Below, one piece after another: positions 1 to 5,142 of a stretch of DNA of 6,013 nucleotides. Within the stretch, counting starts at the first letter, position 1, and the number at the start of each line of letters is the position of its first letter. The position numbers were made by a program, and so were the translations under genes. Source of the DNA: Thermaceae bacterium (GTDB lineage: Bacteria > Deinococcota > Deinococci > Deinococcales > Marinithermaceae). Under the pieces are notes generated by a model that worked only from the letters and a program-made list of their open reading frames with translations, was not told the DNA's origin and made no database searches. Where the stretch lies: positions 1 to 6,013 of the forward strand of contig JALVVO010000269.1 of the NCBI GenBank assembly GCA_027023345.1. Reading direction: 5' to 3'.

Positions 1-82
1 GTACGAGGACCCCCCGCCCTGGGTCTGGGGGGTGGGCGCCGCCGTGGGGGCGGTGCTCCTCTTGAAGCTCCTCGAGGATTAA
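1..82 (+). CDS. C-terminus of a small membrane protein (partial, 5' end outside window)
   Basis: The reading frame starting at base 2 is open from the window edge to a TAA at 80-82 and encodes 26 residues ending in ...LLLKLLED. The visible part starts with an acidic/proline stretch (YEDPPPWVW) and continues into a hydrophobic Gly/Ala/Val/Leu segment of about 16 residues closed by a lysine, as expected for a C-terminal membrane anchor. The next gene starts ten bases after the stop, so both probably lie on one transcript. The architecture, a short polar part plus one membrane segment, matches the small proteins that follow. No family can be recognised from this fragment. That it is coding is inferred from frame, hydrophobic pattern and tight spacing. 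Confidence 0.6.
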   Translation, partial: YEDPPPWVWGVGAAVGAVLLLKLLED

Positions 83-91
83 GGGGGCGGC

Positions 92-433
92 GTGGAGATC
101 CTCTCGGCGATCGTGGGGCTCGTTGGCGGAGCGCTGAACTACCTCGGCGTGGACCGCCAGGCCTCTGCCGCTGAGAGGATTGCCCGCGAGCGCACGGAGG
201 TAGCTCGAGCCTGGTACGACGCCCTCGTCGAAGGCTGGCTCAGCCAGGAGCGCATCAACGAGATCCGGGCTTGGTTCGGGCGCGACGTCGCCTGGGAGGA
301 AGGCGACGTCCAGCGCGCCCGGATCTTCTACAACTACCAGGCGCTCGCTAGCACGCGGGGAACGATCGTCGCCCTGGCCGGAGCGGGCCTCTTAGCGTTC
401 GCGCTCTACCTTGCCGCGAAGGAGGAGGCATGA
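92..433 (+). CDS. Small membrane protein, 113 aa, C-terminal TM (putative virion membrane protein)
   Basis: GTG start with an AAGGGGG ribosome binding site at 81-87. Residues 3-18 form a short hydrophobic, Gly-rich N-terminal helix. Residues 25-85 are charged and helical with many Trp/Arg/Glu (AWYDALVEGW, EIRAWFGRD). Residues 91-109 are a clear transmembrane segment rich in Ala/Leu, followed by a short charged tail KEEA. The stop codon overlaps the next start (ATGA at 430-433), implying translational coupling. I do not recognise the family. The context of consecutive one-TM proteins before spike-like genes suggests a structural protein in a virion membrane or a lysis accessory. A holin role is possible, because it has two hydrophobic stretches, but nothing specific supports it. 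Confidence 0.8.
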   Translation: MEILSAIVGLVGGALNYLGVDRQASAAERIARERTEVARAWYDALVEGWLSQERINEIRAWFGRDVAWEEGDVQRARIFYNYQALASTRGTIVALAGAGLLAFALYLAAKEEA

Positions 434-1125
434 AGACCTGGATGCTGATCGGGGCAGGGGCCGGGACCGCGTTCCTCGGCTACGGCCTTCTTCAGGGCGT
501 GCCCGAGATCAAGGCGCTTAAACCCCTGGGGGCGGCTCCCGGGACCCCTGGAGTCCTGCCCCGCCATGATCCCGGCGTGATTCCCACCCACACCCAGGAG
601 CCCGACGCCCAGGAGCGAGCGAACGCCACCTTCTGTCAGCTGCTCACCGCGTACCGGCAGGACCTCCGGCTCCACAAAACTCGGCAGGACAGCGCCAAGT
701 CGCGCATGCTGGAGGCCCTGCGCGAAGCGGAACAAGTCTGCGACGAGTTCGCTTGGAACGCGACCTGGCGCTATCGCTTCGAAGGGCTCTTCGGCACCAA
801 CGGGTGGACCGAGTTCTCGAAGACCCGGTCCAGGGCCCTGAAGACGAGCTGCGTGGAGTACGTGAAGGGCATCGCGGGCGATCCCGGTAAGCCGAGCATT
901 CCAAACCCGCCAAGGAGCGGCGCTTACTGGTACGACGGCTCGTACTTGAAGGTCGCCGAGCAGATTCGGGCCCTCAAGCAACAGGTGGAGGACGCCCGGG
1001 CCGCGCTTCCGGCTCTGCGCGATAAGTACGCGCGGGCCAAGGCCGATTACGAGCGCGCCGGCGCGAAGGTCGCCGAGCTCGAAAAGAAGATCCGCGATCT
1101 CGAGGCCCAGGGGGTGTTCTGCTAG
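430..1125 (+). CDS. Membrane-anchored coiled-coil protein, 231 aa, with four cysteines
   Basis: ATG start with GGAGGAGG at 421-428 just upstream, inside the end of the previous gene. Residues 4-22 are a Gly/Ala/Leu membrane anchor, or an uncleaved signal sequence. Residues 30-60 are a Pro/Gly-rich linker (GAAPGTPGVLPRHDPGV). Residues 62-150 are a helical domain with Cys69, Cys104 and Cys141. Residues 155-170 form a second loop with PRSGAYWYDG. Residues 172-227 are a long heptad-like coiled coil full of Ala/Lys/Glu/Arg (AKVAELEKKIRDLEAQ), and Cys231 is the last residue. The shape is of a membrane-tethered stalk, with the body outside the membrane. Four cysteines, one exactly C-terminal, are unusual and could form disulfides. 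The family is not recognised; a minor virion or spike-base protein, or a lysis spanin-like protein, are possibilities. Confidence 0.82.
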   Translation: MKTWMLIGAGAGTAFLGYGLLQGVPEIKALKPLGAAPGTPGVLPRHDPGVIPTHTQEPDAQERANATFCQLLTAYRQDLRLHKTRQDSAKSRMLEALREAEQVCDEFAWNATWRYRFEGLFGTNGWTEFSKTRSRALKTSCVEYVKGIAGDPGKPSIPNPPRSGAYWYDGSYLKVAEQIRALKQQVEDARAALPALRDKYARAKADYERAGAKVAELEKKIRDLEAQGVFC

Positions 1126-1364
1126 TGCATGACTTCTTCCAACTCCTTGCAACTCTCGACATCGGCAAAGCGAGCTTTCTGGTGCTGACCCTGCTGGTGA
1201 TCTGGCGCGAGCGAGAGGCCGTGAAGACGCTCCGCGAGATCCAGCGCCACGTCGCCGAGACCAAGTACCTGATCCGCCGGAACACCGATGCCCTGGAGAC
1301 CTTCGCCGGCGTGCTTCGGCGCAAGGGAATCGAGCTCAGAAAGGAGGTTCCACGTGGCTACTAA
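1125..1364 (+). CDS. Small membrane protein, 79 aa, TM plus cytoplasmic-type helix
   Basis: The GTG start shares a base with the previous stop (TAGTG, 1123-1127), and AGGGGGTG at 1109-1116 serves as ribosome binding site. Residues 12-27 are a hydrophobic transmembrane stretch (KASFLVLTLLVIW) followed at once by RERE. Residues 29-72 are a long, strongly charged amphipathic helix (AVKTLREIQRHVAET) of coiled-coil type. A short TM helix with an abrupt positive flank suggests the charged part faces the cytoplasm, or the virion interior. The 3' end overlaps the next gene by 11 bases. The size and layout are like small accessory membrane proteins of phage, but no named family fits clearly. Confidence 0.8.
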   Translation: MHDFFQLLATLDIGKASFLVLTLLVIWREREAVKTLREIQRHVAETKYLIRRNTDALETFAGVLRRKGIELRKEVPRGY

Positions 1365-1563
1365 GCTCATCAAGCTGGCCTTGTTCGCTGCCGGCGCCTA
1401 CGTGGTGGCGAACTGGGTGATGGCCCAAAAGCCAAGGGCTCGGGGAGCGCTCCCGCCGCCGAGTGAGCCGCCCTCGCCCCCAGCGCCCCCCGAGTACCCG
1501 ACCGACCCGTTCTACTGCTTCGAGCACCCGGACGATCCGCGCTGCGAAGGGATTGGGATCTGA
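1354..1563 (+). CDS. Small membrane protein, 69 aa, TM + proline-rich linker + Cys-pair tail
   Basis: I chose the GTG at 1354 because a near-perfect AAGGAGGT lies at 1341-1348, five bases away, and because translation then begins directly with MATKLIKLALFAAG, a basic N-tail plus membrane helix (residues 6-24). The in-frame upstream ATG at 1288 would instead add Arg-rich sequence that is only the previous gene read out of frame. Residues 26-50 are basic then extremely proline-rich (PPPSEPPSPPAPPEYP). The C-terminus has Cys55 and Cys64 in YCFEHPDDPRC, a plausible disulfide loop. It looks like a membrane-anchored protein holding a small Cys knob outside the membrane on a rigid linker. Its stop overlaps the next start (TGATG). 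Confidence 0.8.
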   Translation: MATKLIKLALFAAGAYVVANWVMAQKPRARGALPPPSEPPSPPAPPEYPTDPFYCFEHPDDPRCEGIGI

Positions 1564-1706
1564 TGAGGCGCTACCTTTTGCCGGCCACCCTCGCGCTCGC
1601 GGGCTTCTTGCTCTGGCGCTGGCACACCCAGCGCCCGGTGACCGAGGCCTATCGGCGGGCGGTGGCCGGGTTTGGAGGTGAGTCGTGGACTTTCTTAAGG
1701 ACCTGA
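1563..1706 (+). CDS. Micro-protein, 47 aa, N-terminal TM
   Basis: ATG at 1563-1565 overlaps the preceding TGA (TGATG), and AAGGGA lies ten bases upstream at 1547-1552. The frame encodes MRRYLLPATLALAGFLLWRW..., a two-Arg start, a clean membrane helix at about residues 4-19, then a basic polar tail ending FLRT. The stop TGA at 1704-1706 lies 22 bases inside the next gene. The positive-then-hydrophobic pattern, the coupled start, and the fact that it fills the otherwise empty space between two well-supported genes make it a likely real gene. It is too short for any family assignment. Its last codons overlap the ribosome binding site of the next gene, so its translation may open or block that site. 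Confidence 0.65.
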   Translation: MRRYLLPATLALAGFLLWRWHTQRPVTEAYRRAVAGFGGESWTFLRT

Positions 1707-2146
1707 TTCCGCCCGGAAACCTCTGGCTCGTCTGGCTGATTCAGGCCGCGCTCGCGGTCGGCGTGATCATGCTGGTGGTCAACTTTCTCGCTGGGGTGGT
1801 GAGCGCGATTCCCGGCGTGGGGCCGGTGCTCGCGCAGATCCTCCGCTTGCTCGGGGGCCAGTACCAGAAGTGGCTGACCGAACACGTCCCCAAGGCAGCC
1901 GAACAGGCCGTGCTCGCCGTGGAGGAGCGTTACCGGCGGGCGGTGGACTTGCCGCCGGACGAGCGTGCGCGGAGAAAGTTAGAAGAGGCGTTGAAGATTT
2001 TGAACGAGCTGGCCCCCGGGCTTAAGCGAGACGTGGCGGTCAAGATGATCGAGGCCGCCCTCGCCCGGATCCGGCCCCAGTACGAGCAAAAAGCCGAGCT
2101 TACGCCCGAGCCGAGCGCTAAGGGGGTGGGGCGCGATGCCCGCTAA
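1685..2146 (+). CDS. Putative phage holin (Holin_LLH-like), 153 aa
   Basis: GTG start three bases after a strong GGAGGTGA (1674-1681). Residues 12-41 form a long hydrophobic region (LVWLIQAALAVGVIMLVVNF) that spans a membrane once, followed by the Pro/Gly turn AIPGVGP and a second weaker hydrophobic helix (residues 47-57). The rest is a charged helical domain: EQAVLAVEERYRR (73-85), ARRKLEEALKILNEL (95-109) and VAVKMIEAALARI (117-129). An N-terminal TM followed by an A-V-x-A-V-E helix, a K/R-rich helix and a final I/L-I-E-A-A helix is what I recall of the Holin_LLH superfamily (PF09682), which permeabilises the membrane for phage lysis. That match is from memory of the family pattern, not a search. 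The alternative is another virion membrane protein. Confidence 0.75.
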   Translation: MDFLKDLIPPGNLWLVWLIQAALAVGVIMLVVNFLAGVVSAIPGVGPVLAQILRLLGGQYQKWLTEHVPKAAEQAVLAVEERYRRAVDLPPDERARRKLEEALKILNELAPGLKRDVAVKMIEAALARIRPQYEQKAELTPEPSAKGVGRDAR

Positions 2147-2366
2147 CCGAGGGGGCTACCCCTTCCGCCCGAAGCGCGAGTTCAAGCGGGGTTTTTGGTG
2201 GACGCTCGGCGCCGTCGCCGCCTACGCGGTGGTCGGCAGTGGGATCGCCCTCGCCCTGGCTTACCTCAAGAGGGAGGAAGCGGAGGGCGGGGTCATGCCG
2301 CTCGGTGCGATCGAGCAGCCCGGGGAGTGCGCCACCGGCGCCTGCCCCGGGCTCTGGGCGAGGTGA
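2136..2366 (+). CDS. Small membrane protein, 76 aa, central TM and C-terminal Cys pair
   Basis: ATG at 2136 overlaps the previous gene by 11 bases; a GGGGGTGGGG stretch just upstream is the likely ribosome binding site. Residues 1-19 are very basic (RPKREFKRG), then FWW marks the entry into a transmembrane helix at about residues 20-43, with KREE at its exit. The short C-terminal part ends with Cys65 and Cys70 in GECATGACPG. The strongly positive N-terminus predicts N-in topology, with the Cys tail outside. This repeats the design of the 69-aa protein at 1354-1563: TM, short linker, terminal Cys pair. It is unrecognised by family, and a virion membrane component is the favoured inference. Confidence 0.78.
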   Translation: MPANRGGYPFRPKREFKRGFWWTLGAVAAYAVVGSGIALALAYLKREEAEGGVMPLGAIEQPGECATGACPGLWAR

Positions 2367-2369
2367 GCC

Positions 2370-2825
2370 GTGCTGGGTATCAACTTGAAGGGTGCGCTGA
2401 GCGACCTGCTTTCCTCGCCGGAGGTCAAACGCATCCTGGCCTGGCTCGAGGGCAAGCTTAACCGACTCACCGATGCCCTTGCGGCGCTGGAGCGGATGCT
2501 CGGCTACGAACACGGTCTGCCGGTCAAGGACGTCCCGCCCCACGACCCCCGTCGGCTTCCTTACGTGCACCGCGCCGAGGGGGTCTCGGACCTCCGGCTC
2601 AACGTCGCGGCCGCCCTGGGCAAGCCGGCCACGCGCGGCGAGATCATGAACTACGGGGACACCAAGGCCCTGCTGGTCTTCATTCGCTCCGACGGTGCCA
2701 GCGAGGAGCGGGTGGAGTACCTCCTGCCAAGCGGCACCACGCTGAGTCCTTCCTGGTTCTACGACGCTCTGGAGATCCGGGACGCCGGCGAGGGGCCGGT
2801 GAGCGTCCAGGTGCTCGCGCAGTGA
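2370..2825 (+). CDS. Soluble two-part protein, 151 aa (helical stalk plus beta domain), putative virion protein
   Basis: GTG start at 2370, with GAGGTGA at 2360-2366. This is the only product in the front half without a membrane segment. Residues 5-45 are an amphipathic helical region (VKRILAWLEGKLNRL...ALAALERML), probably an oligomerising coiled coil. Residues 50-72 are a Pro/His-rich connector. Residues 75-150 alternate hydrophobic and polar residues as in a beta-sandwich: DLRLNVAAAL, ALLVFIRSDG, ERVEYLLPSGTTL and GPVSVQVLAQ. The pattern PSGTTL...ALEI...VSVQV is typical of small beta-sandwich capsid or baseplate accessory modules that I have seen next to phage spike genes. The exact family is not recognised. 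Its place just before two fibre-like genes suggests a spike base, vertex or decoration protein. Confidence 0.75.
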   Translation: MLGINLKGALSDLLSSPEVKRILAWLEGKLNRLTDALAALERMLGYEHGLPVKDVPPHDPRRLPYVHRAEGVSDLRLNVAAALGKPATRGEIMNYGDTKALLVFIRSDGASEERVEYLLPSGTTLSPSWFYDALEIRDAGEGPVSVQVLAQ

Positions 2826-2835
2826 AGGGGGTCCC

Positions 2836-2973
2836 GTGAAGCGGCGCGAGTACGGTTGGCTCTTCTACCTCGGCTTCGCCGCCGGGGCCTTTTGGCTTGC
2901 GCTCAAGCTCGCCGAAGCCGCGGGGAAAGCCTTCGAGAACCCGCGCTACCGCCGGGAGGTGCCCGTGCCGTGA
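2836..2973 (+). CDS. Micro-protein, 45 aa, single TM
   Basis: GTG at 2836 follows AAGGGGGT at 2825-2832, which begins at the last base of the previous stop. The frame encodes VKRREYGWLFYLGFAAGAFW...: four charged residues, then a transmembrane helix at about residues 7-25 rich in aromatic and small residues, then a charged helix (KLAEAAGKAFENPRYRREV). TGA at 2971-2973 overlaps the next GTG (GTGA). The coupled end, good ribosome binding site and clear TM pattern support it even though it is very short. It fills the gap between the 151-aa gene and the repeat protein, which argues against starting the latter further upstream. Function unknown. Confidence 0.68.
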   Translation: MKRREYGWLFYLGFAAGAFWLALKLAEAAGKAFENPRYRREVPVP

Positions 2974-4052
2974 AGTTCGAGCCGCGGATGAGCCGAAGGG
3001 GCAAGGGCTACTTCGCCGAGATAAGCCTCGCGCGGGGTCCGCGCGTCATCGCGAGCACCGGCGGAGGCACCTTCGAAGAGCTCTTCGGCTACGCCTGGCT
3101 CGCGCTCTTGGACCTGCGGGAACGACGCCTCCGGCTCTTCCAAGCCCAGGCCGGCGGCGCCCCCTGGGCCATCGGCGGGGACCCGTCGGCCGCCGAGTGG
3201 GTCGAGACCCCGGTACCCGACCTCGTGCACCCGGTGCGCGAGGTGAGGCATCTATCCCTCGCTTTCGATCAGGCCGCCAGGCACGTGGTGGCCTACGAAC
3301 GCGAGGGCGAGGTCTGGGTGCGCCAGTGGGACCCGGTGCGCGGCGAGTACGTGATGCGCGGGCCCTGGCCCGGGGTGGACCCGGTCCTGGTCATGGACGC
3401 GACCGTGGGCTACCACGTCCCCGACTCCGACGTGCTCCTCTTCCACCTCACCCCGGATCGGAAGAGCCTGGTCATGCGGGTCCAACGGGAGCTCTATGCC
3501 AACGCCCACACGGTCGAGACCTTCGCCGAGGAGGCGATGCTCGATCAAGGCGTGGTGCTGCCCTACCAGTTCGAGCTGCTGGGGTCGTTCGCGAGCGACC
3601 CCGACGGCACCGGGCTGGTACTGCGCTCGGACATCTACCCGGTCCGCGCCGAGGAGGTGCTTGGCGTGGCCCAGGTCGCCGCGCCGACGTCGGGCGTCTA
3701 CTGGCCCGTGGTGGTGGTGCAGGACCTGGGGGGCGAGAGCCTCGGCACCGCTCAGGTCTCCGCACCTGCTTCCGGCCTCTATTTGCCGCTCGTTGTGATC
3801 GAGAACCTCGGCGTCGAGAGCCTGGGCACTGCCCAGGTGTCTGCCCCGGCTTCCGGCGACTATCACCCGGTGGTGGTCGCTCGGGACCTTGGCGCGGAGA
3901 CCCTTGCCGCGGCTCAGGTTGCGGCGCCTTCCACCGGGATCTACACCCTCGTGGTGGTCGTTGTGGACCTCACCCAATCGCCGTACGGCGTGGACGCTCT
4001 CGGCACCGCCCAGGTGTCGGCTCCAACAGGAGGTAGCTATGTCGCAGCCTAA
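2970..4052 (+). CDS. Putative virion fibre/spike protein, 360 aa, with C-terminal 27-residue beta repeats
   Basis: I place the start at GTG 2970 because GGGAGGT (2954-2960) is well spaced and GTGA overlaps the upstream stop; the in-frame ATG at 2856 has no such signals and would read through the 45-aa gene. Residues 1-60 include RRGKGYFAEISL and TGGGTFEELF. Residues 90-175 carry a module (LSLAFDQAARHVVAYE, VRQWDPVRGEY, SDVLLFHLTPD, VMRVQREL) that resembles sequences I recall in phage tail-fibre and structural proteins, perhaps propeller-like or beta-rich. Residues 231-360 are tandem repeats beginning LG(T/V)AQV(S/A)AP, likely a fibrous beta-stack. It overlaps the next spike gene by 14 bases. 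Inferred role: host attachment fibre or an adaptor for the following protein. The repeat is seen directly; the function is inferred. Confidence 0.8.
   Translation: MKFEPRMSRRGKGYFAEISLARGPRVIASTGGGTFEELFGYAWLALLDLRERRLRLFQAQAGGAPWAIGGDPSAAEWVETPVPDLVHPVREVRHLSLAFDQAARHVVAYEREGEVWVRQWDPVRGEYVMRGPWPGVDPVLVMDATVGYHVPDSDVLLFHLTPDRKSLVMRVQRELYANAHTVETFAEEAMLDQGVVLPYQFELLGSFASDPDGTGLVLRSDIYPVRAEEVLGVAQVAAPTSGVYWPVVVVQDLGGESLGTAQVSAPASGLYLPLVVIENLGVESLGTAQVSAPASGDYHPVVVARDLGAETLAAAQVAAPSTGIYTLVVVVVDLTQSPYGVDALGTAQVSAPTGGSYVAA
3660..4049 (+). repeat. Tandem 81-bp coding repeats (27-residue beta units)
   Basis: Units are 3660-3740, 3741-3821, 3822-3902, 3903-3998 (five codons longer) and a partial unit 3999-4049. 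Each begins L-(G/A)-x-A-Q-V-(S/A)-A-P, continues with (S/T/G)-G-x-Y, then a run of Val/Leu (PVVVV, PLVVI), then DLG or NLG and an acidic residue. The DNA has drifted more than the protein: synonymous differences are common, as in CTCGGCACCGC versus CTGGGCACTGC. That points to selection on the protein repeat rather than very recent duplication. Alternating turns (APxSG) and Val-rich strands suggest a stacked, possibly trimeric, beta fibre. Confidence 0.9.
4028..4034 (+). promoter_or_regulatory. Shine-Dalgarno site of the 366-aa spike gene, inside the last repeat
   Basis: AGGAGGT lies four bases before ATG 4039. The same bases encode the TGGSY part of the last protein repeat, where other units have ASGxY, so the repeat was adapted to carry the ribosome binding site. 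It decides the start of the downstream gene, whose frame is otherwise open back to 3889. Confidence 0.85.
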
Positions 4053-5139
4053 AATCATCATTCCCAGAAGTCGGCTCATCATCCCCCGCATGGTCATCCG
4101 TGAGCGCCGAGCCCCGCCGCCCAGGTTCGGCGTTCGGCTTCAGCCTCAGCACATGCGCTACGAGGTCGGGCGCTACCGCGAGCGCCTGCGCTCGGGCCCG
4201 GGTGGACTCGGGCGGGGGCGTATCTGGACCCCAGAGCACGTGGGCGAGCAACACAATCTAATCCTCGACGGGGGTTACGACCTGCCACCTACTTACGGGT
4301 TTACCGGCTTGGCTCAATACGCGGCTGTAGGAACCGGCAGCACCGCCCCAAGCGCAGGGGACGCGGCCCTAGAGGCGGAGGTGGCTAGGACCAGGAACAT
4401 TCCTTCGGGAGAATCTGATCAAACGGCCCATCCGTCCACCGGGCGTTACGAGCTCACGCGCGTGCGCGAGTTCACGGAAGCAGAAGTGGGAGGGCAAAAC
4501 CTCACCGAATGGGGTTGGGCTCCAGCTTCCACGGGCCAGCTTTTCACCAGGGAACTTTTCCGTGACGGCAACGGTACACCCATCACACTCACGCTGGCAT
4601 CTGATCAACGCCTGCGATTGATTTACACCTACGCGCTCGATATGGCTCCTACCGGCGCGTCCCCAGGTTCATTTTCGCTCAATATACAGAACATCGGAAC
4701 GCTTACTGGGAAGGTGTTTTGGACGGGATGGGTTTATGCGATAAATAACTACTATGGGGATTTGGTAATCGCAGATCTCCTGGTTAAAGGTGAGGGTTCC
4801 AGCAGTAGCAATCCTTACGGTTTTTACTTCTCGCGGCTGACCTCAGCGGTGACGCCTGGGGACAATGTGTATTACCCCGGCAACGATTTTCTCTACGGCA
4901 ACAACGTCCTCGTAGCCGAATACTCTTCAGGTTCTCGCCAGCGCACACTCTCGAGCAGCCTAATGGTGGATACCGACACGTTCAACGGCGATAACTACGG
5001 CTGGGGCTGGGCTGCGTATGAGTACTCCTACGGAAGTGACTACTACAAGGTATTCGTGGCCCTGGCCCTGGATAATCCACTTACCAAGGACAACCTCCAC
5101 AAGATTCTCTTCGATCCGTGGACCTACATCACCTGGTGA
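4039..5139 (+). CDS. Putative phage receptor-binding/spike protein, 366 aa
   Basis: ATG 4039 is set by AGGAGGT four bases upstream; the open frame reaches further back only as a shadow of the repeat gene. Residues 1-60 are basic, with an internal near-duplicate (IIIPR...LIIPR) and many Arg, perhaps the virion-attachment end. Residues 72-200 contain motifs common in phage fibre/structural modules: NLILDGGYD, YAAVGTGSTAPSAGDAALEAEVART, then NLTEWGW...GQLFTRELFRD and a strand ending LRLIYTYAL. Residues 205-366 are rich in Tyr, Gly, Asn and Ser (16 Tyr after residue 230), typical of a receptor-binding tip. The DNA for this part is far less GC-rich than neighbouring genes, suggesting acquisition or exchange of the tip domain. 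The role is inferred from motifs recalled and from context. Tail fibre of a tailed phage is the alternative to vertex spike. Confidence 0.82.
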   Translation: MSQPKIIIPRSRLIIPRMVIRERRAPPPRFGVRLQPQHMRYEVGRYRERLRSGPGGLGRGRIWTPEHVGEQHNLILDGGYDLPPTYGFTGLAQYAAVGTGSTAPSAGDAALEAEVARTRNIPSGESDQTAHPSTGRYELTRVREFTEAEVGGQNLTEWGWAPASTGQLFTRELFRDGNGTPITLTLASDQRLRLIYTYALDMAPTGASPGSFSLNIQNIGTLTGKVFWTGWVYAINNYYGDLVIADLLVKGEGSSSSNPYGFYFSRLTSAVTPGDNVYYPGNDFLYGNNVLVAEYSSGSRQRTLSSSLMVDTDTFNGDNYGWGWAAYEYSYGSDYYKVFVALALDNPLTKDNLHKILFDPWTYITW

Positions 5140-5142
5140 CGC

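Noticed and set aside
406..1152. 248-aa minus-strand open frame
   Set aside because: Antisense to the 231-aa gene, which has a ribosome binding site, coupled start and clear TM/coiled-coil design; the minus frame shows none of these.
2856..2969. Upstream ATG start for the repeat protein
   Set aside because: No ribosome binding site, the extra residues are Arg/Leu shadow of the 45-aa gene, and GTG 2970 has a proper site and GTGA coupling.
2897..4036. 379-aa plus-strand open frame overlapping the repeat protein
   Set aside because: It is Arg/Pro/Gly-rich low-complexity sequence typical of a shifted frame in GC-rich DNA, lacks a good ribosome binding site, and lies over the better-supported 2970-4052 gene.
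3889..4038. Upstream start for the spike gene
   Set aside because: The extension is an out-of-frame reading of the repeats; AGGAGGT fixes ATG 4039.
3660..4049. CRISPR array
   Set aside because: The repeats are contiguous, imperfect at DNA level, in frame and conserved as protein; no spacers.
3252..4097. 281-aa minus-strand open frame
   Set aside because: Shadow of the repeat and spike genes; His/Gly/Arg-rich with no coherent fold pattern and opposite to the operon direction.
4590..4800. Internal promoter in the lower-GC part of the spike gene
   Set aside because: AT-rich hexamers occur there by composition, but no well-spaced -35/-10 pair lies upstream of a gene start.
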